Assembly (NCBI RefSeq): GCF_027596085.1
Contig: NC_072462.1
Span: forward strand, 18,464,421-18,528,420
From: Anoplopoma fimbria
Taxonomy: Eukaryota > Chordata > Actinopteri > Perciformes > Anoplopomatidae
Direction: 5' to 3'
Length of the DNA stretch: 64,000 nt
A model generated the notes under the pieces. The model was not told the origin of the DNA. It saw only the letters and a program-made list of their open reading frames with translations, and did no database searches. This document shows positions 1 to 12,232 of this stretch, in pieces. The position numbers and the translations under genes were made by a program. Numbering within the stretch: the first letter of the stretch is position 1; every line of letters starts with the position of its first letter.

Positions 1-823
1 TAGCATCTATGTGAGATTCATCCTTCTTTTAAAAATACTTTCTGAAAGAATTTTGAACAACAACTTTTGATGTTGGTGGGTGGGGAGGATATTCCAGGCA
101 GAAGAAGCTCAACAAAGAACAGTTCAAATTATGTGACTTGTTTGTGGACATAAAACCACCAAATGACCAGTGCACACTTGAAGTGCAATATACCTATGAC
201 ACGAACCAGTTTTTTTACAAAAGAAATGTGGTGCATTTTTCCATAAAGTGGAGCCAAACAACTCCTTTGTGGAATGTGGCAAGATATTTTTTTCAGTTTA
301 TAAAACTGCAAAACGCAGTGGGAAAAAAAGAGCACTTCTATCAGATTGGTACCTGGTATTGGCTGATTTTGATCGTTGGAATTGGTAAAGAGGGAGAAGA
401 ATATGGATTGGTGTAATCCTATGGTGCATCCAGGGTGTGTTTCAGTTGTCAGGGTTGCTACATTACGCAGCTGGTGGGTCTCACTTTAAAACTGTTTAGA
501 TTTGCTTTAATTAACTCAATGCCAAATCTACTCGGCTTCACATTTCCTAAAGTTCACCAGCACTAAGATGTGTTAAACAAATGACCGAACGTATAGCTCC
601 ACATTCATTTTATTTTTTACAACAGAGGCCTTTAGTTTTGTCTTTTCCTCCCTATGCCATAGCGTAGTCCAGTGGAGAAAGGTGTGGTGTTAATAATCAG
701 CTGTATAAACATTCAGCCTTGCTCCGCCGCGTTCTTTGTTATTAAAGAAAAATGGATCATAATGACTCAAGTTTGAAATTACCTGAAAAAAAAAAGGAAC
801 CTTGTTCCCCAAACCAGCACACT

Positions 824-1682
824 TAAGTCCCCTTGTCTGCCTGTCTGTCTGTGCTCCTCGGTGACCCTTTCAGTATTACAAACATCTCTCAAAGGCAGCA
901 GTCACTATGAAATCATGTTGCGTATTATTGAGGAATTTTTGCTAATGCTGGTCAGGAGCTAAGGGGATTACACTTGACCACTTACCCTAACACCAGGAAG
1001 CTTTAAGTGTTGTTATTCTAAAGCAGGCCTTGTTGGCCCTTCAGGCACAAGGTCTCTGCCAAAAACCACCCTGCAGCAGTTTTATTGGCATTCTCTTGAG
1101 TCGTAGATGAAGAATGTGTCAATGTTTATGTCATGATAAACACATGGAGTTTGAGCTAACAAGTGCGAGGAGTGAAGATTTTTTCCTCTGACTGTCTGCG
1201 ATGAGATGATAGAATTTAGCTTGTGATCCTAACACACACACGCACTTCTGCCGAGGAAGCACTTTCACAAGGTTAACAGTGAAGTCATTATTCCTCAGAT
1301 CCTCTCACACTTGTCTCATTTATGGCAGATCAGATGCAACAATTTCTTGTGTTATTTTAATTCTGTTGAGGTTTTCTGGAAGAGACTTTCTTCTTTCTGT
1401 GGTTGTGCAAAAAATGACTGTTCTTTCTAAGAAGCAAAGGCAGGGGATGTTGTTATAGAAAGTGTCTGACTGTGACATTGGAGACCAGGGTTTGCATCAC
1501 GTTTTCTTTTGTTGGTTTCCATTAAAGCTGGATTCATGTTAATGGTATTCCCAAAATAGGTACTTATGGCACAGGTTGTAATTTGTAGTCCCGTGTCATA
1601 TTCCACCCATTGATGTAATCCCCATTGTAACTGGTCAGCTTCACTTTGCGGGCTACACACGTAGGCACAAATTGCATCCTGG
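824..1682. repeat. Tandem segmental duplication, copy 1 (859 bp)
   Basis: The block starting TAAGTCCCCTTGTCTGCC recurs immediately downstream at 1683. The two copies are head-to-tail and differ at only a few bases that I can see (for example near 1780-1790, 1918 and 1978) plus a net 19-bp length difference near 1340-1370. The last 300 bp of each copy appear identical. Such similarity implies a recent duplication or an assembly artefact. On the minus strand each copy carries an open frame sharing 85 residues. Confidence 0.95.
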
Positions 1683-2524
1683 TAAGTCCCCTTGTCTGCC
1701 TGTCTGTCTGTGCTCCTCGGTGACCCTTTCAGTATTACAAACATCTCTCAAAGGCAGCAGTCACTATGAAATCATGTTGTGTATTATTGAGAAATTTTTG
1801 CTAATGCTGGTCAGGAGCTAAGGGGATTACACTTGACCACTTACCCTAACACCAGGAAGCTTTAAGTGTTGTTATTCTAAAGCAGGCCTTGTTGGCCCTT
1901 CAGGCACAAGGTCTCTGACAAAAACCACCCTGCAGCAGTTTTATTGGCATTCTCTTGAGTCGTAGATGAAGAATGTGACAATGTTTATGTCATGATAAAC
2001 ACATGGAGTTTGAGCTAACAAGTGCGAGGAGTGAAGATTTTTTCCTCTGACTGTCTGCGATGAGATGATAGAATTTAGCTTGTGATCCTAACACACACAC
2101 GCACTTCTGCCGAGGAAGCACTTTCACAAGGTTAACAGTGAAGTCATTATTCCTCAGATCCTCTCACACTTGTCTCATTTATGGCAGATCAGATGCAACA
2201 AAACTTTAATTTTTTCTGGAAGAGACTTTCTTCTTTCTGTGGTTGTGCAAAAAATGACTGTTCTTTCTAAGAAGCAAAGGCAGGGGATGTTGTTATAGAA
2301 AGTGTCTGACTGTGACATTGGAGACCAGGGTTTGCATCACGTTTTCTTTTGTTGGTTTCCATTAAAGCTGGATTCATGTTAATGGTATTCCCAAAATAGG
2401 TACTTATGGCACAGGTTGTAATTTGTAGTCCCGTGTCATATTCCACCCATTGATGTAATCCCCATTGTAACTGGTCAGCTTCACTTTGCGGGCTACACAC
2501 GTAGGCACAAATTGCATCCTGGTA
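1683..2524. repeat. Tandem segmental duplication, copy 2 (842 bp)
   Basis: This is the second copy of the 824-1682 block, in direct orientation and directly abutting. It is shorter because the segment between GATGCAACAA and TTTTCTGGAAGAG is replaced by a shorter one. The right boundary lies within GGTAACTTTTGCC, where the sequence leaves the duplicated unit. Beyond it, the minus-strand frame continues a short distance and is preceded by an acceptor-like TTCTCCTATTTAG (minus strand). Confidence 0.95.
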
Positions 2525-2787
2525 ACTTTTGCCTTGTCTGGTCACTAAATAGGAGAATATGCCAGTGAAATTGCAGTGCTTATATTAACTAATTTAAATA
2601 AAACACAAGCAGCCAAACACAGCTCCCGTAGGCACAATGTGAAGTCTTGAGGAGGCGTAGGTCAGCTATGACATACCTTCAGAGCCTATGCATATAGCAG
2701 CCATAGTTACAGCCAGGGTGAACACTAACCTAAGGAGGAGGCCATCATGAATCATTTTCATAATGGTAATATTGGTCTTTTGTAAGA

Positions 2788-2813
2788 CATGTTTAAACAA
2801 TTGTTTAAACATG
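2788..2813. repeat. Perfect 26-bp palindrome without a spacer
   Basis: CATGTTTAAACAA is followed directly by its reverse complement TTGTTTAAACATG. The pairing stops at the next base on each side. It could extrude as a cruciform or serve as a dimeric binding site; no function is known. Confidence 0.97.
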
Positions 2814-5320
2814 GGGACATGTTACTATGGATATCACAGAAAGAAAGTGGGTGGCTGAAATTGGGTTTGTCAACAGGTCTCTGAAGAGAGAGAAACCTCC
2901 CATCATCACAGCTTTCATTGAATTATATCCACAAAGGCCTCCAGAGGGCTCAACAATGGATTCTAGTGTCTCAGAAACCACCCCTACCCTGACATTGCAC
3001 TAGCCCAGCACACAGCTTGGCACTCCATAATTTCCACACTCGGTTTCAATCCAATCAACAGCAGCTTGATGGACGCCTTAACCGGGCTGGCTTGAAGCAG
3101 CCCGCTTGATATTTCAGTCAACATTTTCTTTCACAGTTCTCATTTAAATCCTTTTAGCTCAACTCAAGTGTAAGATGTCCGGATAGAGTGTGATGAGTGA
3201 GATACACACTTGGTCAAACAATGCTGCCGCCTCAGACGCCATTCTTGACTGAAAATTCTGTTTAATGAGGCTACAACTAGTGAACCATATTTACGGTCTG
3301 CAATAGTCTCCGTAATGTTTCACTGGCCATTTACATCTGGCATGAAACAGACTTCAGAGGAAAGTGGAAGGCAAATGGAAAATTGAATATTCCATGTATT
3401 GAAATTGGGAAAATGTCTCTCCTTGCCTTCTTCTGTTAAAGCCTGTGTACAGCCGATTGGATGAATGGTCTTTGTGTATGATTTCCACAGCGGAGAATCG
3501 TGGTGGCTGTTCTGGAGTCATATGGCAATCTAGTTTAGAAGACGTTTGAGGTGACAATAGGCCTCACATTACCTCTATAGCACAGTTTGTATAGTTGTTC
3601 ATGATGTTTAGGAGTTTGATAATGACACCATCATCTGCTGACTTGGCTCTTGGGTAGGATATTTTTGATCATACAGAGGCATTTGAGATATTGGTCAGCA
3701 GAGTTGAGCCTTTTGCTTGTTAATATAAACCTAAAATTCTGTCTCAGTTATAGGCTGTAAGATAGCTTAATGCGTTTAAAAAATAGGGTGCTGTTTTTTC
3801 ATCTTTCAAGTGATGTGTCCATTTTTGCCTGCCACTATAAATTAAGCCCATTGAGCTCATTATTTTGTAAACCACAATGAATTATACTTTCTAAACTCAG
3901 ATCCCTAATCTGGCTAAGCATGACTGCTCTTATTCTTGCACGGTGCCCCTCGTCTTTTGAAGAGCAGGCTCAGCCTTGCCCATTACACTAAGTGAGCTTG
4001 TTGAGGACAACAATGGCCGTATGAAGGCCGGCTTTCTCTGTCACTGTTGTTGGAAACCCGCGGGACATTCCACACCTCAGTGGAGCAGACCTGCTAATGA
4101 AAGTGTTGTTTCTTTCCTCTCATCACTGGGAGTAATGGTGCATGGAGAGGTGATGAATGCAGGTCTCAGTGTACGTCTATGAGAACAGGGAAGGAATGTT
4201 TGAAGCCCATTTGGTTCATTCATGACGAGGAGTTACTGGAACAGGGAGAGTTGAGATGTGGACTGAGATCAGTAGAAGAGCCATTAAGGAAGGAAGGCGT
4301 GACTCCGTCTACATTACAGGTATCATGACGTTACCTTTGTTTGACAGCCTTGTAACTTCAGTTGTGATGTTTCCTTTGCACTTCAACTACATGTCTCTGG
4401 ATTTGCTGGGCTTCAAGGGGCAAGGTCTGATGTAATCCAAACAAAACCAACATCTTGAACCTTCTATTAACCCAGTCATATCTTCCCGCCTGTCTGTAAT
4501 TAAGACATTTCCTTACCCAGTTTCAGAGAAAAGGCTCCTCTTTAAATGTGGCTTTAACAAACACATCGAGCCTATATCAAACTTTTACATCTGATATTGC
4601 CATTGTCCTCCACACAGTGAGATGAAGTATGTTAACAATTTCAGCAAGAGGCAGAGCTCTCTTGGTAAGTGGATATAAACTTTAAATCGAATAAATCAAA
4701 GTACGGTTTGTTTTTGATTCAGCAGATTTGTGGGAAAATGTCTAGTCCCATACATCAGGTCTGAGAGGTCACATGAGAGCAGACGGTTCACTCTGTACCA
4801 AACTCATTGGACAGGAAAGACGATGTCACAAAGTGTGAGCATCCCAAAACTCCCACACCCTGAGCAGTCTGGATGGCTAAGACTCCTAAGTGTTTGGTTT
4901 ATACAAACATGCTTGACTTTCTGGACAGTACAATGGCTGTCCTTATTTTCCAGCCCGGCAAGGGCAGTGCTTTGGCCAAGCTACCCTTGAGGAAAATCTG
5001 TCTCAATAGCCTCTGTAATAAGATCAGACGGCAAAATGAGAATGATGATTATAATGATGATGAGTAGGAGTGGGAAGTTTTGGGAATCCTACGATTTGAG
5101 TCGATTCAAATTCCTGGTGTCACAATTACATCCAGAAGTGATTTTATATTTAAAAACCTCATTCTCAATTGAATAAATAGAAAGAGGTGCACTATTTTTC
5201 AGGCTCTCAATACATCCACAAAATGCACAGCTGATTATAAGGTTATTTCATTCCAAATGCACCCCTCCACTTGCACTCTGTACATCATCCTGGTACTGTG
5301 CATAATAAGTGGGCGTAGTT

Positions 5321-5530
5321 GTCGTGACGTCACCCATTGATTTGTTGACTGCCGTTTTGATGCCTTGAGTTCAGCATTTTGGCCGTTGCCATCTTGGATT
5401 TTAGCGACAAATGAACAGAAGTTACCATATTTTGACTGCGGTCGATTGACGTAGAGATGTCGCATATGGCTCTGGTAGTGGTAGCGACCTGTCGATCACA
5501 GTAAGCCCGCCTTTAAGCATACTACGCTTT
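5321..5530. repeat. Interspersed repeat of a percomorph-wide family (GTGACGTCACCCATTG type)
   Basis: The order of blocks GTCGTGACGTCACCCATTG, GCCATCTTGGATTTTAGCG, GGTAGCGACCTGTCGATCAC and AAGCATACTACGCTTTATGG matches an abundant fish interspersed repeat that I recognise from percomorph sequences. It runs directly into the unit repeated at 10969. No coding capacity is seen and the transposon class is not assigned. Confidence 0.6.
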
Positions 5531-5983
5531 ATGGTGTATTTTACTAAAATTATAGCATTAATTGAGTAGAGAGCAGTAGAGAATGCAAGCTTTAGGTCAT
5601 TTCACCATTGGTTTCCACCTGTGCTTTTTCACAAGTTTATTAACAGCATGCATTTGTAAAACCATTTCTCAATCACAGACTCAACCCCTAATCATGAGTG
5701 TGTGTGCATGTATGCATGCATGTGCATGTATGGTGATTGAAAATAACAACAACAACAACTTTTATCTTTGGACGATTCTTAAAGAAGTGATTCGATATTT
5801 TGGGAATGTCTCCACTTAACTTAACACGCTTCAACAAAACAAGATATAACGTGTTGATTAGCAAGCTTTTAGCAGTTCTTCTGGGTGGTTAAGTCTCCTA
5901 GTTTTACCTTCAACTTTACCATTCAGCTGTACAGTAAGATTGATATCAATCTTTTTATCTAATCCTTGGCAAAAGAGCAAATG
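5531..5983. repeat. Dispersed repeat, copy A (partner at 10969-11504)
   Basis: From ATGGTGTATTTTACTAAAA to GGCAAAAGAGCAAATG this matches 10969-11504 in the same orientation at high identity. It includes the distinctive GCATGTATGCATGCATGTGC and AACAACAACAACTTTTATC blocks. Copy A lacks two segments present in the partner: one near the TTTCCACCTGTG block and one before CTCCACTTAACTTAACACG. It is non-coding. Confidence 0.92.
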
Positions 5984-7520
5984 AGTGTGTTAGTGTGTAA
6001 GGGAGAAAGAGAGAGAGAAGCTTGCTGGCGTGATGACAGTATTACACAGCAATACCCTGGCAGCAAATCTGATTAAATCTCATATGTCCCACTGGAAAGA
6101 ACCAATTGATTCAGGGATCACCAGAGCAGAAGGGCCTGCAGTGATGAAATGTATACATGTGCTCACATGGGTAGACAAAAAATGCAATAAATCTTAACCT
6201 AGGCTTGAATATATTAAGTTCATTAAGGTATGTTTTGGCTTAAAGAATATTCATTTGTTATTTAGACAAATGATGAATTATGTGGACATTTTAAAATAAC
6301 CAATGAAGTTATTCCAAGTAAATGTCATCATATGAGATATTTATAGGAAACACATGCAATGTAATTTCTTAAAACCAGAAAAAGAGTAGATTTTTGTGCA
6401 GTAACTCAGATTAAAGTGAAAGATGTTGTCCTGTAACATAAATACACCTGCTAAGATGCTTACTTTTTTCACATTTATACTCAATTATATTGCAGGAAGC
6501 AATTTGTTTCACAAGTTGTTTATTTTTTTCCTTTGTTCACTCTACTCTGATCAAAGGGAGTACACTTTCCATGCTCAGTTACAGTGGGTTGTGTGTTCGT
6601 CCAGTGTGTATTTGATCATATAATTGCTTGTATCCGTTTATTATTGTTTGAGTCTGTGTGTGTTGTGCACATCTGCATTTCTGTGCATTTATGCAAGAGT
6701 TCATGTTGGTGTATGAATGAACATTTTTGTGTGTGTGCGTGCATACAGTTCTATGGTTGAATTTCCAACATGTCCTCACAGCTATCTTCAAGTCCCTGGT
6801 TTCATGTGGCACTGAGGTGCTTGATTTCTTCCTCACTGTTGACCAAACAGTCCCATATTAGATTTCTGACATTATCTGTCCATCTGTCTGGATACACGAC
6901 ACCGGAGACAAAAGACGCTGAGTTCATCTCACTTTCAAAACCCCATTTTCCCAAAAAGCTTAACAGACAGAGATTGAAGCACAGGGTCTGTCAACAAGTG
7001 ATCACGAGGACAATTGATTGAACAAAAAAAAGCCTTAAAGGTCATTAGTGTAATTTGTTTGCTGCATGGACTATTGATAGAGATAACCCCACGAGTTTGT
7101 ATTGATTATAAGATGGTTTGAAACAGCATTAGGAGCATTTTTAGGAGAGGGTATGTTCGTTTTCCAGAAAACACTTTCCACAAAATCACGAGTAAATCCC
7201 ACCTCTTTGCTGCTGTCATATCAAAGTAGAATAATTTCACAAATTAGATTTTCCATTCCTGTGCATGTCCACCCATTTGCAACGTTTTGTTTTTCAAGTT
7301 TATTTGATTGAAAGTGGATAGGAGGCAGCTGGATGGTGCAAACTGTGTGCCAAGAAAAAGATTGTAGAACCTTGAAAGTCTATACAGTAATGCACTCCAG
7401 TGGAGGAGAGTCCGACTTCTGGAGACTGCTGCAGGCTTTTCCTGGTTGTGTAACGCAGGCTTCTGCAGCTCGAATGGAGTTTTAATAGCTTGTCTCTCTG
7501 ACTTAACACCAGGTCAGAAA

Positions 7521-7558
7521 AATGATCGTGCTATGAAAAACTTCATAGCACGATCATT
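7521..7558. repeat. Perfect hairpin: 17-bp stem, 4-nt loop
   Basis: AATGATCGTGCTATGAA, then AAAC, then TTCATAGCACGATCATT. All 17 pairs match. The stem is too short for a microRNA precursor, and the tight loop with perfect arms suggests a local template-switch mutation. Confidence 0.97.
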
Positions 7559-7754
7559 GGACTGCACCCTTGCTATTGTTTGATACCTCAAAAATTCAAG
7601 TGCTTGTTACTTTATCCTTATCATCATGAATGACCTGCACTTTTCAAAGACATATTGAGGCCTTCACATCCAACTGGCAGTAAATGATATACCTTGCTGG
7701 TAATGCTTTAGTTGACCAAGTAGATCCAAGGCAACACTCAAGTATAACACGGTT

Positions 7755-7777
7755 CATTAATTAATTAATTAATTAAT
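7755..7777. repeat. (TTAA)n short tandem repeat
   Basis: Five to six units of ATTA/TTAA in a row; a simple repeat with no further feature. Confidence 0.9.
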
Positions 7778-7903
7778 CAATGACTAGTTCCACTCCAAAG
7801 ATTAATGTGTAATAACTCAAATTAAACAAATCAAAGATAACTCTGATGTATTTACAGTTGAAATAACAAATATCACTGCCACTGCTTTGTTTTTGCCGGT
7901 AGT

Positions 7904-7930
7904 TTTCCATTCACTGTTTGTGAATGGAAA
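7904..7930. repeat. Perfect hairpin: 11-bp stem, 5-nt loop
   Basis: TTTCCATTCAC, then TGTTT, then GTGAATGGAAA. It is another short perfect inverted repeat; function unknown. Confidence 0.9.
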
Positions 7931-8265
7931 GCTTGCAAAGAGCAAGCCGCCCACAGAGAAGCACTGAAACACATTTGTGATTCTGCCTCCTCCACCTTAA
8001 TTTAAGTAAGAAAAGCTCAGCATCAACAAATGTACTTAACACTCACTAACAGCAACCTCCTCACATTAAAAGATAATGTAAGTTATACGTAACAGCAATT
8101 ACAGTCATTAATATGCTAATTTCAATTTGTTTGGCGGCCATCACTCCTTCTTTTGTTGTGTAAGTTACATTTTTGCTGTCCTGAATGTGGCCGGGGCCCC
8201 CAGGGTCATTGTTATGACTAAGCCATGAGCACTGAATCAGCACAGAATTAGCATGTGACTGATAA

Positions 8266-8349
8266 AAATTAAGGAATTCTATATATGCTCTATTTGGGGA
8301 ATAAAGTAAATTAAGGAATTCTATATATGCTCTATTTGGGGAATAAAGT
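8266..8349. repeat. Two exact copies of a 42-bp tandem unit
   Basis: The 42-bp unit beginning AAATTAAGGAATTCTATATA and ending GGGGAATAAAGT occurs twice in a row without a difference, followed by a few bases of a third. The perfect match indicates a recent duplication by slippage or unequal exchange. Confidence 0.97.
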
Positions 8350-10968
8350 AAATTATATCAATACATGTTTAATACAACTTAAATTTGCATAATGTAAACT
8401 ACAGTATCAAAATACTTGAATTCTGAAAAAAACAAGACTATTTCACGTTTGCAGATGTCTTCTGTTACATCCAAACACAGCCGATAGCAGTTAATCCTTC
8501 ATTGAAAACATTCACAAAGCACCATGTGTGGAGTTTCCATTGTTTTAACACAGAGGTAACAACTTACAATGACTGAAGACATTTACTTTTCCCCATAAAT
8601 CATACAAAATCCATATTTTTATTTGCAGGCTGGACATTGATTCATCCCTTTCCCGGGCTTTACACTTTCACTTGTTAATTAAACTTGTAAAATAGCATTA
8701 GCATTTACTTGACTAATGGCTGTCAGTAGCATTTGCTATTAACACTTACTCTTGTCACTTATTTAGTTTTGCCATTAAAGAGTCATAAGCTGGTATTGTT
8801 TTGTTTGGATACTGTATCAGTTGCAGTAGCATTAGCACAAAATTTCCATACTGCCACATAGTGTGAAAGTGTTAAGGGCAACCAAAACTTCAACACCACA
8901 CTTCAATTTTTCCTGTAACAATAGATTCGGCTGTAATGTTTGTGTGGTATTGGTTACGTTGTATTAAAACAATGTTAAATGTGAACAGCGGGTCCAGGGC
9001 TACATGCTAACAGAATAAGGTGGTCCCAGACATGAGAGCTCTCAGATAAGATGGGAATCATTATCTTCTCTACAGAACATGTGGATCAGAAGGAAAAAGC
9101 TTAATGCTGGTGTTTACGGTCTAATAATATTCAATTATTCAGATGACTGTGATGCTAAAACCTCCGAACAGTTATGCGGTAACCAACCTAAACTTACTTT
9201 CACATACATAACTTTTAACTCCATTAATGAAAATGACACACCTGAAACCATCAGCTGTTTTTAGAGTCACTTTCATATTCAAAATTAACTTTGTTTCTGT
9301 AGCCTATCATTGTTTCTATGCTCAAATTAAAACACAAATAAATTAAAGACAAATACGCTTTTTTAAGATAGGGGTTTAGTTAGTTTCATATGAGAGTTTA
9401 CCTCCCACAGTTTAACATGAAGTCTTATAAATTGCCACTGATATACTTATGCTTTCTCTGTACTGGCCAGGTTTGTGGCTGGTGTGCATTAAATCAGTGC
9501 CTGTAGAAATGAGCCAAACCTGGCTGGACTTCAGCCGAGCAATACGAGGCCAAAGCTGTCACAAGCTGCAACACAGAGGATTAATAGTTTCTGCTTTCTC
9601 ACAGAGTGTCACCTGGAACCTGTGGAAAGGTTTTGTGCAGCAGCCACTTGATTCAGGATTACATTAATTTGTTTTTTTTGTGACTGCATAAAAAGGGAGA
9701 AAGGATTCATTATTCTACTATTTGCTTTGAGGCAGCCTTCTGAAAAGAAATGTTGAAACCTCAGACTCTTTGGGTGGTTATTTTTCAGAGTTTACCCAAT
9801 AGTGCTTTTACTAACTAAACCTAAAACCAAGTGATACAAATGAGTAGTTACTGTAGTGATTCCACATGAATATACAGATGCTGATAAAACACTTTTAAGC
9901 ATACAATATTTGAACTACAGTCAGAAGGACCACATAGTTTCTGAGCTGCCATCAATCCACTTGTGTCTTTCTGGCTCCAGTCTACATTTTTAGTGGCTTT
10001 AGTGGAATTTCACAGGTGAGCACCACACATGAGGGTTTAGTGAGACTTTGCTGTTCCCCAAAGAATTTTTGACCAGACTTTAGACCCAGACAAGCAAATA
10101 TCACACACGTACTGGGAGTAAGATGAAGGAGAGTCTTTCACAGCTGAGTTTTTCAACCAGCACTGCCAAGTTGCTCTCTGACATGCATGTGATTGCTCAT
10201 CTGTAACTTGTCAAGTTAGTGTTCTTAGTGTTAGTGTTTCGAAATGTACAGGTTTGTGTGCTTGTAGGATAATTCACTGGATAGTAGTTTCAACAATTTG
10301 GCTGAAAGGTCAAATGTAATGTGCTGCAGTGGCAAATGGTAATTATTCACACCGTGAATCACATTGAGCTCCAACCAATCATAACTTTCATTGGTGTTAT
10401 GCAAAGGTGATCAGCCAGAAAGGAACATAGGCAGATGTCCAGCATCAGGAATATCAACAACCATGAAGCCCAAAGCATATGGGAGCACATTCTAGCTGTT
10501 GTCAATCTATATTCCTGAATAGTCCTGAATGTAGAATTTGTTTTTGAGTTGTCCTGCTTCATGCTCAATATTGTTCCAGACGCTCCATGTACCATTATTT
10601 GCCACCTTGCAAAACAGCAGTGGAGATTTTGATATCACATGATCTACACATAGTTCCCTTCCAGCATGTAAAAGAAACTGTTGAAAATAGTGTTGCCAAC
10701 TCAAACGGCCTGTAGCTGTAGCTTCTAGATAAGATCATTTCAGTGGAATACATTTCCCTTTGATTGATAGTTTTTTGCGTCTTGTATGACAGATATTGGT
10801 CTGAACATAACTGGAAATGTGATGGTCCACTGCTCTGACTTCTTTTGCACCCGTAAAGGAGAGAAAAGGGAGTGATGATGATAAACTAGCAGTGTGTGGT
10901 TGTGTGTTTATCAAAGAAGTTTCCTATGAAGCAAGTAGCAGATAATGTTTCTGACTTCTAATGGTGAG

Positions 10969-11504
10969 ATGGTGTATTTTACTAAAATTATACCATTAAT
11001 CAAGTAGAGAGCAGTAGAGAATGCAAGTTTTAGGTAATTTCACCATTGGTTTCACTCTTCTGACGCTGAGGTTTCCACCTGTGGTCATTTTTTAAACTAT
11101 TTTTCACAAGTTTATTAACAACATGCATTTGTAAAACCATTTGTCATTCACAGACTTAACCCCTAATGATGAGTGTGTGTGCATGTATGCATGCATGTGC
11201 ATGTATGGTGATTGAAAATAACAACAACAACTTTTATCTTTGGACGATTAGGACGATTCTTAAAGAAGTGATTCAATATTTTGGGAATGTTTGTCGTGCC
11301 TGCACAGTAAATATTTAGCTACTGCTAGCCTCCACTTAACTTAACACGCTTCAACAAAACAATATAACGTGTTGATTGGACGAGCTTTTAGCAGTTCTTC
11401 TGGGTGGTTAAGTCTCCTAGTTTTACTTTCACATTTACCATACAGCTATACAGTAAGATTGGTATCATTCTTTTTATCTAATCCTTGGCAAGAGAGAGCA
11501 AATG
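10969..11504. repeat. Dispersed repeat, copy B, flanked by a 25-bp direct repeat
   Basis: This is the longer copy of the 5531-5983 repeat. Read on the minus strand its end (TTGCCAAGGATTAGATAAAAAGAAT..., then GTACGGTAAAT-like blocks) resembles the abundant percomorph repeat also represented at 42988-43125. An exact 25-bp sequence beginning AGATAATGTTTCTGACTTC lies on both sides, at 10940-10964 and 11513-11537. This could be an insertion-generated duplication or part of a larger repeat structure. Confidence 0.88.
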
Positions 11505-12117
11505 TTTATAATAGATAATGTTTCTGACTTCTAATGGAGACACTACTATTTTTTTCTTATTTTTTTATATTCTTTAGTGTTCTCCACCACTGTATATATG
11601 CATACAATTTACTACATGTTCAATTTAAAAACATCAAAGACAGTGTTGGCACCTGATACACACAGACACACGCAAAGAGACACATAATTATGATCACATG
11701 GAGGTGTATGTAAGCTATTATACGCACACATGTTTTTAAGTATTTGAGCAGGCATCCACACGTCAGACCAACACGTACATAAACATGTGTATCGGATTCC
11801 TCCCACCACCCAGAGTCAGTTCCACGCTGTGGATGAAGGTTTTTCAGGGTTGTTTCTACGCAAAGACTGTTTATGTTTTGGGGGTTTGTCTGAGCTGCGG
11901 CTGAGATCATAAAACCTGTGAGAGCTTAACAGCAACGCCACTGTTTGGCCCCCCAGCTCATTTCACCACTCTGTTTCACTCCCTCTCTCTCTGTGTGTGT
12001 GTCTTCCCTGTTTCAGTCACTCTACAAAGGTTTAAACAACCTTGTTGTTATTTCCATAGCTTTGGACACCATTCTGGATATGCAAACTTTTAAAACTTTT
12101 CTAGCTGAATGGAACTA

Positions 12118-12232
12118 AGAATGGCAATGTCGGTGTGTCGGTTGGTCAGAAAGAAATATCTAAACTTTTGGATTTGGTACAGAAATTCATGGTCCCCAGA
12201 GGATGAAGAATAATGACTAAGGTGATCATCTG
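12118..12232. repeat. Old interspersed repeat (GGCAATGTCGG...GGTCCCCAGAGGATGAA family), copy 1 of 3
   Basis: The blocks ATGGCAATGTCGGTGTGTCGG, GAAATATCT, TTCATGGTCCCCAGAGGATG and GAAGAATAATGACTAAGGTGAT follow the order of a very common percomorph repeat. Diverged copies are at 22230-22350 and 37905-38070 in the same orientation. No coding capacity is seen. Confidence 0.7.

Noticed and set aside
138..416. 92-codon + strand frame (IKPPNDQCTLEVQYTYDTNQ...)
   Set aside because: The opposite strand is also open, no motif is recognised, and there are no convincing splice sites; treated as chance.
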